Positions 1 to 7,100 of a stretch of DNA of 7,862 nt are shown here, in pieces. The notes under the pieces were generated by a model that searched no databases, was not told where the DNA came from, and saw only the letters and a list, made by a program, of their open reading frames with translations. The translations under genes and the position numbers were made by a program. The stretch is from the NCBI GenBank assembly GCA_030832235.1, contig JAURJO010000067.1, forward strand, positions 1-7,862. The letters are read 5' to 3'. The DNA comes from Verrucomicrobiota bacterium (lineage in GTDB: Bacteria; Verrucomicrobiota; Verrucomicrobiia; Opitutales; Opitutaceae). Every line of letters begins with the position of its first letter. Positions within the stretch are counted from its first letter, which is position 1.

Positions 1-186
1 GCGTGGGCCGGGCTGGCGCTGCTGGCCGTGATCTGGACCTCGACCGCGCTCGTGCAGGTGCCGCTCCACCGCCGGTTGGAACAGGATGCCGACGTCGCGG
101 CGCAACGCCGCCTCGTCCGGACCAACTGGATCCGCACGGCCGCCTGGACGGCCCGGGCCGTGATCGCGATGGCGATCGCGGCCTAG
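1..186 (+). CDS. C-terminal end of a small integral membrane protein (5' partial)
   Basis: An open frame enters at the first base and ends at TAG 184-186, giving 61 residues. The fragment has a hydrophobic segment at about residues 2-20 (GLALLAVIWTSTALVQV), then a basic and polar stretch (HRRLEQDADVAAQRRLVRTNW), then a second hydrophobic stretch rich in Ala, Val and Ile that runs to the C-terminus. This pattern fits the last two helices of a small multi-helix inner-membrane protein. The VPLHRRL and RLVRTNWIRTAAWT segments look like those of uncharacterised DUF1772-type membrane proteins, but this is from memory and is only suggestive. The frame has high third-position GC, as expected for a gene here. 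It is separated from the next gene by 105 bases and probably does not belong to the downstream cluster. Its function is unknown. Confidence 0.75.
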   Translation, partial: AWAGLALLAVIWTSTALVQVPLHRRLEQDADVAAQRRLVRTNWIRTAAWTARAVIAMAIAA

Positions 187-194
187 TATCCTTT

Positions 195-213
195 ACGTGG
201 TGACATAACACGT
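195..213. promoter_or_regulatory. Short inverted repeat in the gap upstream of the four-gene cluster
   Basis: ACGTGGT at 195-201 and AACACGT at 207-213 form a dyad with six of seven positions complementary and a 5-base spacer (GACAT). It sits in the most AT-rich part of the 187-291 gap, about 80 bases before the first start codon of the cluster, where an operator or promoter would be expected. TTTACG at 192-197 loosely resembles a -35 box, but no -10 box follows at a suitable distance. The repeat is seen directly. A binding role is inference, and a dyad this short could occur by chance. Confidence 0.2.
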
Positions 214-260
214 TTGGAGCGATCACCCCAATTTCGGGGAGACGCCGCCGTTCCCGCGCG

Positions 261-285
261 AAGGAGGGAAAGCCAGAGCTGGGGG
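261..285 (+). promoter_or_regulatory. Purine-rich Shine-Dalgarno-like stretch before the ATG at 292
   Basis: AAGGAGGG at 261-268 is an excellent anti-16S match but lies about 24 bases before ATG 292, too far for a normal ribosome binding site, and no ATG, GTG or TTG lies at the right distance in the frame of the gene. A second run, GGGGG at 281-285, lies 6 bases before ATG 292 and is the likelier functional element. It supports 292 as the start over the in-frame TTG at 214. The distal motif may be a ribosome standby site or chance. Confidence 0.3.
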
Positions 286-291
286 CATCGC

Positions 292-855
292 ATGCGCCTC
301 CCGTCCCGAAACGCTCCCTCCGCCGCCAAGCGGCTGTTCGCCGTGCTGACGCTGCCCGTCGCGGCGCACTCCAACCCGCCTTCCGCGGCGCCAGCCTTCG
401 CCTTGCCGGTGACTCCCGCGGTGGAAACCGCGTCGCCCGCCGACACGCCTCGTCGTTCCGCGGCCGCCAACGCGCACGCCGCTTGGCGGGACCGCGAAGG
501 AGGTTCCGTCTATCAGCCCACCCTCACCTACCTGCGGGAGACACCGGTGCTCATGCTGGTGACGACCCCGCGCGAATCCGCCGACCGCGCGCTGCACCGC
601 CGCCGCGCGATCATCCAAGCTTGCGGCTTCCTGCTCGGAACGGAGGCGTTTCCCCGGGCGGTCATCTGCGTAGTGGAAACCGACTCCGCGAAGCCCGGTG
701 CACCCACGGTGCGCAATCACCCTGTCGGACGGGCCGACTTCACCGCGCGGCTCCGCGCCGAATCCGGCACTCCCGATTTTAACGCGGCGCTCCACGCGGC
801 CCGGGACAACGACGCGCTTACCCTCCGCCTCTGCGCGGCGCTTCGCATCGATTGA
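292..855 (+). CDS. Exported protein of unknown function (187 aa)
   Basis: The frame encodes 187 residues and ends at TGA 853-855. I chose ATG 292 because a G-rich element sits 6 bases upstream and because a signal-peptide-like N-terminus begins there: basic region at residues 1-14 (ending AAKR), hydrophobic core at 15-25 (LFAVLTLPVAA), and small residues around 26-37. The frame is open upstream to a TTG at 214, but that extension is Arg-rich and would bury the signal. A Pro/Ala-rich linker at about 28-65 leads into a compact domain from about residue 70 to the end, with the core segments YLRETPVLMLVTT, RRAIIQACGFLL and RAVICVVETD, which look like alternating strands and helices. I recognise no family. 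It is the first gene of the tight cluster, 13 bases before the Ig-like protein gene, so co-expression is likely. Codon use matches its neighbours. Confidence is good that it is a gene and low on function. Confidence 0.7.
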   Translation: MRLPSRNAPSAAKRLFAVLTLPVAAHSNPPSAAPAFALPVTPAVETASPADTPRRSAAANAHAAWRDREGGSVYQPTLTYLRETPVLMLVTTPRESADRALHRRRAIIQACGFLLGTEAFPRAVICVVETDSAKPGAPTVRNHPVGRADFTARLRAESGTPDFNAALHAARDNDALTLRLCAALRID

Positions 856-868
856 ACCGGATCCGCCC

Positions 869-3613
869 ATGAATCTCCCCGCAAAACTTCTCCTCTCGGC
901 GCTTCTGCTGCTCGGCTCCCGCGGCCTGGCGCCGGCCGCCGTCAACCTTTCCAGCAACGTTTTCACCTCCACCAACCTGCCGTACGTCTGGACCGACGAG
1001 CCGTTGCCGGCGCCCTACCGCCTGCGCGTGAAGATCGGCGGCACGTACCACGCGACGAGCCTTTACAACAACAGCTGGACGCGCCTCGAGAGCGTGCCAG
1101 CACCCGGGACGTACCTCGTGGAAACCTACTGGGTGCTCTACGACGCCGCCGACTGGTCGATCGCGCGCCAGGTCGGCCCGTTCAGCAGCGGCACCATCAC
1201 CATCCAGCCCGCTCCGCAGCCCCCCTACGCGCGGAGCGTTTCCGCGACCGCCACCTCTCCCGGACAGACGACGACCCTCACCGGCTCCGCCTCCGACGGA
1301 AACGGCGATCTCGCGTGGCTTCATTTCTTCACCAACGACGCAAACTGGAGCGGGTACGTTTACGCAGGCGGTTCGTACGTCGGCGCACGCAGCGACGCCT
1401 CCACCTCGGTGACTTTGACTCTACCGGCGAGCGGCCCGACTGGCACCTATCAGGCCCATCTTCGCGCGGCGGATGCCACCGGCCTGTGGGATTGGAACGG
1501 AGGCGCCACCGCCGGTTTTTCCGTCCGGGCCGCTCAACCCTCCGTTTTCTCACAGAATGCGACCGGAACCGTGGGGCGCGCCTTCACACCTGTCCTATCG
1601 GGCGGCGCTGGCACGGGACCTTGGCAATGGGTGATCGCCGGACGGACGAATTGGGGTGGTGCCCAGCCTGGAACTCTGCTGCCCCCCGCGAATACGCCTT
1701 CGACAAGCTGGGTTCCGGACGCGGCCGGCGACTACTATTATTGGATCATCCGGCAAGGCGACGCCGCGTACCTGGCGTCGAACATCGCGGGACCGTACGT
1801 CCTCAGCGTGCGCGGCAACCCGCCGGTGATCGTCACCCAACCCGCTTCCGCCACAGTCACGACGGGCGCACCGGTAAACTTCAGCGTAAACGCGTCGAGC
1901 GACGCCCCGCTCTCCTACCAATGGACGCGTGATGGCACTGCCCTGCCGAACGGGACGCAGGCGCAACTGGCCCTTCCCGCCGCGCTGCCTGCCGATGCCG
2001 GCGCCTATGCGGTCGTCGTGCGCAACAGCAGCGGTTCGATCACCAGCACCTCGGCCACGCTCACCGTGCGCGTCCTTCCGCCGGTCATCATCGCGGCACC
2101 GGCCGGGCAATCCGTGCCAGCCGGGCAAACGGTGATCCTTTCCGTTTCCGCCAACGGTTCCCCGCCGCTCACCTACCGTTGGTGGCGAGACGGTGCCGAA
2201 TTGGCCGGCGCGACCACCGCGAACCTGCCGCTGCTCAACGCGCAAACGGCGCAAACCGGTTCCTACACGGTGATGGTCTCGAACCCCGCGGGAACGGCGA
2301 CCAGCGCACCGGCCCACGTCACGGTAACCGCCTCCGCTCCGGTCATCACCCGCCATCCCGCCGCGATGAGCGTCACCGCGGGTCAATCGGCCCAATTCAG
2401 CGTGGAGGCGAGCGGATCGCAGCCGTTCACCTTCCAGTGGCGTCGCAATGGAGTCGTCATCGCGGGCGCCACGGCGGCGACGCTCCCCCTGCCGACCACG
2501 CGCGTTGCCGATGCCGCCAACGCCCCGGGTTACACCGTTGTGATATCCAACTCCGTGGGATCGGCGACGAGCGCTCCCGCGACGCTCACCGTTGTCGAAA
2601 CCGCGCCCGTGCGGCTCGCGTTGCAGTACTGGCGCGAGAATGACTTCCCGGACCGGCCCACCGGGAACGGACAGTGGATCGAGGAGTGGATCTGGGTGGA
2701 CGCGCACTGGGAGGAAACCGGGTATTGGGAGGATACGGACGGCGATGGCATCGAGGACACCTGGGTTGTCGACGGCTGGAACTGGGTGCCCGCGGGCATG
2801 CACCTCGAAGGCCGCTGGCAGGAGGTTCTCGCGACCGACGGGCTGCTGGGTTCACAGTGGGCGACAACCACCGGAAACTTTGGTCCGCCCGCAACCTTCG
2901 CCGGTACCGCCGTCACCTTGGGAGCGGTCGACCGTGGCCATCTTCTTGAAAGTTACCGACCAGGCTCCAGCGACGTCGCCCTGCGCGCGTGGGCGCTCGC
3001 CCCGGCCGGAAACTGCCGCGACTTCCGCTTCACCCTTTTCCAACCGAACGGAAACCCGACCGGAATAACCGGCACGATACCGGCCGGCGGCTACGCGGAT
3101 ATCCGGCTGCCGACCTGGATGTGGGGCTCCGGCTACTACCGCGTTGAGTTGAGCTACTCCGGGGCTTCCGCCACTCCGCTCGCGGAAGCCAAGGTCAGTT
3201 ATTGGATCGCCCTTGGCCAAGGGCTGCCACCGCAAATCCTGCAACAGCCCACACCCGCGACACAGCGTGTCTCGGCCGGCTCCACCCTCCCCTACTCGGT
3301 CTCGGCGACGAACGCCACCGCGTATCAGTGGACCAAGGACGGCAGCGCCGTGCCCGGCGCGACCACCGCCACGTTGCTGCTGACAGCCGTCAGCAGCGCG
3401 CAAGCCGGTACGTATCGCGTGGTGGTCGTGAATGCCGCGGGACGCACCACCTCCGATCCCGTGATGCTCGAAGTGGACGCCGCCTCGTCGAACGACACCG
3501 ACGGCGACGGCGTGCCCGACGCGCTCGAGCGCCTTCTCGGTCTGAACGCCGGCGCGCCGGCGACCAACGACTCCACCAACGCCACCCTCCGTCTTCGCCT
3601 CCATTCCCGCTGA
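869..3613 (+). CDS. Secreted multi-domain Ig-like protein with Trp-rich insert and DTDGDG C-terminal tail (914 aa)
   Basis: This 914-residue protein starts at ATG 869, where the signal peptide MNLPAKLLLSALLLLGSRGL begins and is probably cut near APA-A (residues 21-24). Residues 25-115, 116-220 and 221-316 look like three beta-rich modules. Ig-like domains follow at about 318-401, 404-488 and 490-577, each with a core Trp (W352, W438, W524) and the (D/Q)xGxYxV-type strand (Y380, Y466, Y555). Residues 581-786 form an insert with a Trp-rich start. A fourth Ig-like domain spans about 787-870 (W821, Y849). The end (875-914) has a thrombospondin type-3-like DTDGDGVPD loop (876-884), then ALERLLGLN and a short tail. 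Only one cysteine (C716) is present, so the Ig domains lack the classical disulphide. The likely role is surface adhesion or carbohydrate/protein binding outside the cell, which is inference. It lies 13 bases after the previous gene and 3 before the next. No clear Shine-Dalgarno is present, so translational coupling is plausible. Confidence 0.93.
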   Translation: MNLPAKLLLSALLLLGSRGLAPAAVNLSSNVFTSTNLPYVWTDEPLPAPYRLRVKIGGTYHATSLYNNSWTRLESVPAPGTYLVETYWVLYDAADWSIARQVGPFSSGTITIQPAPQPPYARSVSATATSPGQTTTLTGSASDGNGDLAWLHFFTNDANWSGYVYAGGSYVGARSDASTSVTLTLPASGPTGTYQAHLRAADATGLWDWNGGATAGFSVRAAQPSVFSQNATGTVGRAFTPVLSGGAGTGPWQWVIAGRTNWGGAQPGTLLPPANTPSTSWVPDAAGDYYYWIIRQGDAAYLASNIAGPYVLSVRGNPPVIVTQPASATVTTGAPVNFSVNASSDAPLSYQWTRDGTALPNGTQAQLALPAALPADAGAYAVVVRNSSGSITSTSATLTVRVLPPVIIAAPAGQSVPAGQTVILSVSANGSPPLTYRWWRDGAELAGATTANLPLLNAQTAQTGSYTVMVSNPAGTATSAPAHVTVTASAPVITRHPAAMSVTAGQSAQFSVEASGSQPFTFQWRRNGVVIAGATAATLPLPTTRVADAANAPGYTVVISNSVGSATSAPATLTVVETAPVRLALQYWRENDFPDRPTGNGQWIEEWIWVDAHWEETGYWEDTDGDGIEDTWVVDGWNWVPAGMHLEGRWQEVLATDGLLGSQWATTTGNFGPPATFAGTAVTLGAVDRGHLLESYRPGSSDVALRAWALAPAGNCRDFRFTLFQPNGNPTGITGTIPAGGYADIRLPTWMWGSGYYRVELSYSGASATPLAEAKVSYWIALGQGLPPQILQQPTPATQRVSAGSTLPYSVSATNATAYQWTKDGSAVPGATTATLLLTAVSSAQAGTYRVVVVNAAGRTTSDPVMLEVDAASSNDTDGDGVPDALERLLGLNAGAPATNDSTNATLRLRLHSR
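1820..2599 (+). repeat. Three tandem bacterial Ig-like domains
   Basis: Within the 914-aa protein, residues 318-401, 404-488 and 490-577 are diverged copies of one module of about 85 residues. Each begins with P(P)VI followed by a PA or HPA turn (TQPASATV, AAPAGQSV, TRHPAAMSV), has a glycine turn (TTGAPVNF, PAGQTVIL, TAGQSAQF), then YQWTRDG, YRWWRDG or FQWRRNG, and closes with a GxYxVVVxNxxGxxTSxxAxLTV-like strand pair. A fourth copy is separated from these by the 206-residue insert. The similarity is at protein level; I saw no long identical DNA repeats, so the duplications look old. Confidence 0.9.
2609..3226 (+). other. Insert between Ig domains 3 and 4, with a Trp-rich DTDGDG segment
   Basis: Residues 581-786 of the 914-aa protein do not fit the Ig pattern. 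The first part (603-650) has nine tryptophans in 48 residues (W603, 607, 609, 614, 620, 632, 637, 639, 650) in WVxxHWEExGYW and GWNWVPAGMHLEGRW arrangements. This recalls the YxWxxGxW/WVPGHW repeats of small secreted proteins. An acidic DTDGDGIED loop (622-630), of the calcium-binding type 3 style, sits in the middle. The second part (about 665-786) is beta-rich (RDFRFTLFQPNG, GYYRVELSYSG, KVSYWIALGQG) and holds the only cysteine, C716. I infer a separately folded binding domain, perhaps for glycan or peptide. No family was firmly recognised. Confidence 0.55.
3227..3478 (+). repeat. Fourth bacterial Ig-like domain
   Basis: Residues 787-870 of the 914-aa protein repeat the module seen upstream: PPQILQQPTPATQRVSAGS, then AYQWTKDG with core W821, PGATTATL, and the QAGTYRVVVVNAAG strand with Y849. 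It is the last folded module before the DTDGDG tail. It matches the first copy in the spacing of the Trp and Tyr positions, which supports a common origin with the three tandem copies. Confidence 0.85.
3491..3610 (+). other. C-terminal calcium-loop tail of the Ig-like protein
   Basis: The last 40 codons (residues 875-914) encode DTDGDGVPDALERLLGLN, a thrombospondin type-3-like acidic loop followed by a short amphipathic helix, then a Thr/Asn-rich stretch (APATNDSTNATLRLRLHSR) ending at the stop. In this lineage, large secreted proteins often end with DTDGDGxPD plus a short tail, which could act in cell-surface retention or export. The motif is seen; the sorting role is inference. Confidence 0.6.
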
Positions 3614-3616
3614 ACC

Positions 3617-4162
3617 ATGAATACGCTGCCACGCCTCCTCGCGACCGGTCTCGCCTTTGCCGCCCTCCAATTAAACCTACCCGCGGCGCCGTCCGCGCGG
3701 ACCACCGCCGTGCTGAGGGCCCGCGGCGAGGCGGCCGCGGCGCTGTCCGCCGGCAACCCCGCGCTCGCGCTGGCAACGCTCCGCGGAGCCGCCAGTCGCG
3801 GTCCGCTGGCCACGGCGGAGGACACGCAGGTCATCGCCGCGCTCTGCTCGCTCGCCCGCGAGATGGAAGCGGCCTCGCCCGGGGACGGACGCATCGCGGC
3901 GGGCCTCGCACTGAACGAAGGGAAACGCGCTCGCCCGAAAATGAACGGCCGGGAGGCCGCCCTCACCGCCCTCGCCCTCGGGGAATTGAGCGAGCTCACG
4001 CTGGGCGACCACGACACGGCGCGTGGACACTATGAGGCCGCTCTCGGCGCCGGCGCCACCTCCGCGGCCGCCCGCCGCGGACTCGATCGCATCGCGTGGC
4101 GCGGGGCGCTGATCAGCGCCAAGGCGTCCGAAAACACCTCCCTCCGCCGCCGCAATTCCTGA
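3617..4162 (+). CDS. Exported TPR-like helical protein (181 aa)
   Basis: ATG 3617 lies 3 bases after the stop of the Ig-like gene, without a Shine-Dalgarno, so coupled translation is likely. The N-terminus (MNTLPRLLATGLAFAALQLN then LPAAPSA) is a good signal peptide, probably cut near residues 23-27. The rest is alanine-rich and helical. Residues 117-160 read as a TPR-like helix pair: LALGELSELTLGDHDTARGHY, then EAALGAGATSAAARRGLDRI, with the LG, GD, A, Y and AL spacing of that repeat. A weaker copy may lie at about 35-65 (ARGEAAAALSAGNPALALATL). Residues 160-181 are basic and probably disordered. TPR proteins act as protein-binding scaffolds, so this may help assemble or anchor the neighbouring secreted proteins; that is inference from context. 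Cysteine is nearly absent. No catalytic motif is seen. Confidence 0.85.
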   Translation: MNTLPRLLATGLAFAALQLNLPAAPSARTTAVLRARGEAAAALSAGNPALALATLRGAASRGPLATAEDTQVIAALCSLAREMEAASPGDGRIAAGLALNEGKRARPKMNGREAALTALALGELSELTLGDHDTARGHYEAALGAGATSAAARRGLDRIAWRGALISAKASENTSLRRRNS

Positions 4163-4167
4163 GACCC

Positions 4168-7100
4168 ATGAAAACACACCTTCGCTTTCACTTCGCGGCG
4201 CTCCCCTTCATCGCCGCGCTGCTCGCGGTTGCGCCCGTCTGCACGGCGCAAGGATCGGATCCGGCACCGATGGTGCCCGTGAATTTCCAAGCCCAGGTCA
4301 CCGCAGTCCCCACCTACGAAATCGAGAATCCGGCGTTCGCGCGCCTCACCGCACTCGGCGTCTCCGGTGCGTCCGCCAGCGCGCAGGGCGAGGACTACCG
4401 CGGAGGCGAGGTCTTCACTTCGGTCGGCTTCGCGCGTGTTCGCCCGGGCCGTACGCACTTGTTCGAAATCTCCTCGCACGCCGTCACCCGCCTCCGCGTG
4501 AAGGTCACTCCTCCGCCCGGCCACCGGGTCTTCATCAACGGCATCGAGCACGAGATGTTTGATTGGGCGCTGGGTGATGGCGGCATCCTGCCGGACCAAG
4601 GGTTTTTCTCCGTACGGATCGACGACGGCGGAGGCGGTCCCGTCGGCGAAGCCCCCTCGCTGCGACCGGGGCGCATTCTGTGGTCCGTCGCCCTTGGCAC
4701 CCTGCGTAACGGACGCACGGCCGGCAGCCTGCGGCTCGCCTCCGACGGCCTCACCGCGGACACCTTTCGCCCCACCTCACTGTACTTCGATCGCGACGGG
4801 CCCGGCCAGGACGGCTGCCATTTGGGCGAGGATGGCGAGGTGCTGGTGGTGAAACGAGGAGGCGTCCTGCGACAGATTCACGCCACCAGCGTACTGGCCG
4901 ACATCGTGACCCTGAGCACCACCAGTTACGCGATCCGGCTCTACCCTCGCACACAGGTCGGTGCGCAGAGCTCGGACCAGACGTGGGCGGTCACCGGCGA
5001 GCCGCTGCATGAGTTCATCATCGAGAATCCGGTCGCGCCTGCGCTCACCGCGCTGCGCGTGACGCGACGGACCAGCCAGAACGGGAGCCTGACAATGTGG
5101 ACCCAGCTGACCCGCCAATCGACCGCACCGGCGGGCGGGTCACAGTGGATCGTGGATGACTGGATGGAGAAACCAGCAGGAGCGACGGCTGTGAACAGCC
5201 CGGTGCGCCACCGCTGGACTTACACCGACGCGGATCGCAACGAGTTGCTCGAGGTACTCGACGAGACCGGTGTCGTGGTCCGCAGCACGTTTCGACGTTA
5301 CGCCGACATCAACTTTGGCACCGAGGTCTCGCGTGAGCTGGAGCAGGAAGTGCAGGGCCACGGGAGCTCCGCGCCGATCCGGACCGACTACTCGTACCAT
5401 ACCAGCCTCGATCGGCCGGGCAACTGGCGCCGGTTGCGTTCCGTCACGAGCTCCGACGGCACTTGGGCGGCGTTCGACTACCTCGATGACTTTCTTTCGC
5501 GGGGCCGGATCCGGCAGGTACGACGCCCCTTCGGAGACGCACCCGCGTCGGACCCGGGACCGGACGCAGCCTCCGGTCACATCACGACCTACACCTACGC
5601 CCACACCGACCATTGGGGAACCCGAGTCCTGCCGACGCGTGTCGAGACCCGCGTCGGCGGGGTAGTCACAGCACGTTCCGATTTTTCGTACGCCGACGAA
5701 TTTGTAACCGACGCCGCGACGGCCTACCGGAACTCCGCCGACGCCAATCTGCCCGTGCGCATGACGGAACGTCGTGATTACACGGCCGAAGGGAAATTTA
5801 TCACCACGCGCCTCCGCGCCTACCGCGAGGACGCCGATCCGCAGTTCCGCTTTTTCCCCGGCCTGACGTGCTCCGTCGAAAACCCGGACCACACGATGAC
5901 CGCGCACGTTTATTATCCCGCGGCCTTCAACGGGGAAACCGAACCCTTCTCACCGCTCTCCTCCGCCTCTGGTCGCGTCCACGTCACGCTGCAAGGCACC
6001 CACGACGCCGCGGCGGGGCAGCCGGCGCCCGCCCTGCCCTTCGCATCTCAGTCGTTGCCGGCAAACTTCCGACTGCTGGAGGGAAAATCCCGCCAGGTAC
6101 GGGTGTTGATGGGGGAACAAGGCCTGCCGCTGGTTTCCGAGCAGCAGGCGCTCGCGGGAACGTGGACCGTGATTTCGCAGGAATTCATGGACTACACCTC
6201 TTCGCTGCTACACCGCGGCACGCGGCGAAGGACTGCACGCGACGGGGAGCTCTGGCCGATCCTGACCCGGATTTGGACCGCGGGCCGTGTCACAACTTCC
6301 GTCGATGAGCACGGCACCGTGCTGAACCAAACCCACGATGCGCTCGGCCGGCTGGCCGCGACGATCCGCGAAGGTGCCTCCGCCGACGGAACGACGCTTG
6401 CGCCGGTGACCACCCGGTTCGCCTACGACGCGGCCGGCGAACTGTCCCGGAGCTCCATCGTCAGCGGCACCGAAGCGCTGGTGCGCGCGAACGGTTACGA
6501 CACCGCCGGACGATTGATCCGCGAGTCGGTGCCCGGACGCAGTGAAACCACGCACACCCATGCGGTCGAAGCGCGCACGCGCACGGCAGTTTTACCGGAT
6601 GGGGCCACGCGCATCGAAACGCGGCGCCGCGACGGAACCGTGGCCTCGATCACCGGCACAGCAGTGGTGGCGGAATATCGCGAGCAGGCAGTGGAGGCGG
6701 ACGGCCGCATGCGTTGGGTGTCACGCGTTCGGACCGCGTCCGACGCCCGCGCAAGGGAGATGATAACCGACTGGGCCGGGCGTCCGGCGCGTCGAAGCGA
6801 ACCTGGCTTCGGCTTAAATCCCGCGCGGGTCGAGGAGATCACCTATGATGCGGCGACGGGATTACCGGCGGCGACAAGCCGCACCGGCTACGCGCTGCGG
6901 CGTTTCCAGCACAATGCCTTTGGTGAGATGACCCGCGATGGGCTCGACCTGGAGGGAGATGGCCTCGTGACGGCCTCCATGGACCGGATCAGCGACTTCG
7001 AAACGAAGGTGGAATCATTCGAAGGCGCCCTATGGCTCACGACCACGCGCTGGATCTACCCGCACGCGCAAAGCGCCACGAGGGTGACGTCGTCGATCGA

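Noticed and set aside
226..239. CCCC-AATTTC-GGGG hairpin as a terminator for the membrane protein gene
   Set aside because: The stem is only four pairs and no T-run follows, so it does not qualify as an intrinsic terminator.
214..291. TTG start at 214 for the first exported protein
   Set aside because: The extension is polar and Arg-rich, has no ribosome binding site, and would place the signal peptide internally; ATG 292 has a G-rich element 6 bases upstream.
698..868. Upstream extension of the Ig-like gene to an ATG at 698
   Set aside because: The 57 extra residues overlap the preceding gene in another frame, are Arg/Pro-rich, and would bury the evident signal peptide that begins at 869.
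1595..2803. Minus-strand open frame of 402 codons opposite the Ig-like gene
   Set aside because: It is antisense to a well-supported gene and its product is Arg/Gly-rich low-complexity sequence without a recognisable domain, as expected for the reverse strand of GC-rich codons.
2852..3670. Minus-strand open frame of 272 codons across the end of the Ig-like gene
   Set aside because: It overlaps the Ig4 domain and the start of the next gene, and its Gly/Arg-rich product has no domain pattern.
3202..4035. Plus-strand open frame of 277 codons spanning the Ig-like and TPR-like genes
   Set aside because: It is a different frame from both supported genes and gives an Arg-rich product with no domain; both overlapped genes have signal peptides or domains.
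5134..5163. Possible relation between QWIVDDW in the RHS protein and QWIEEWIW in the Ig-like protein
   Set aside because: The match is only a few residues and the flanks do not align, so chance is the simpler explanation.
5140..5907. Minus-strand open frame of 255 codons opposite the RHS gene
   Set aside because: It lies wholly antisense to the RHS reading frame, which has a clear signal peptide and repeats; no domain or start signal supports it.
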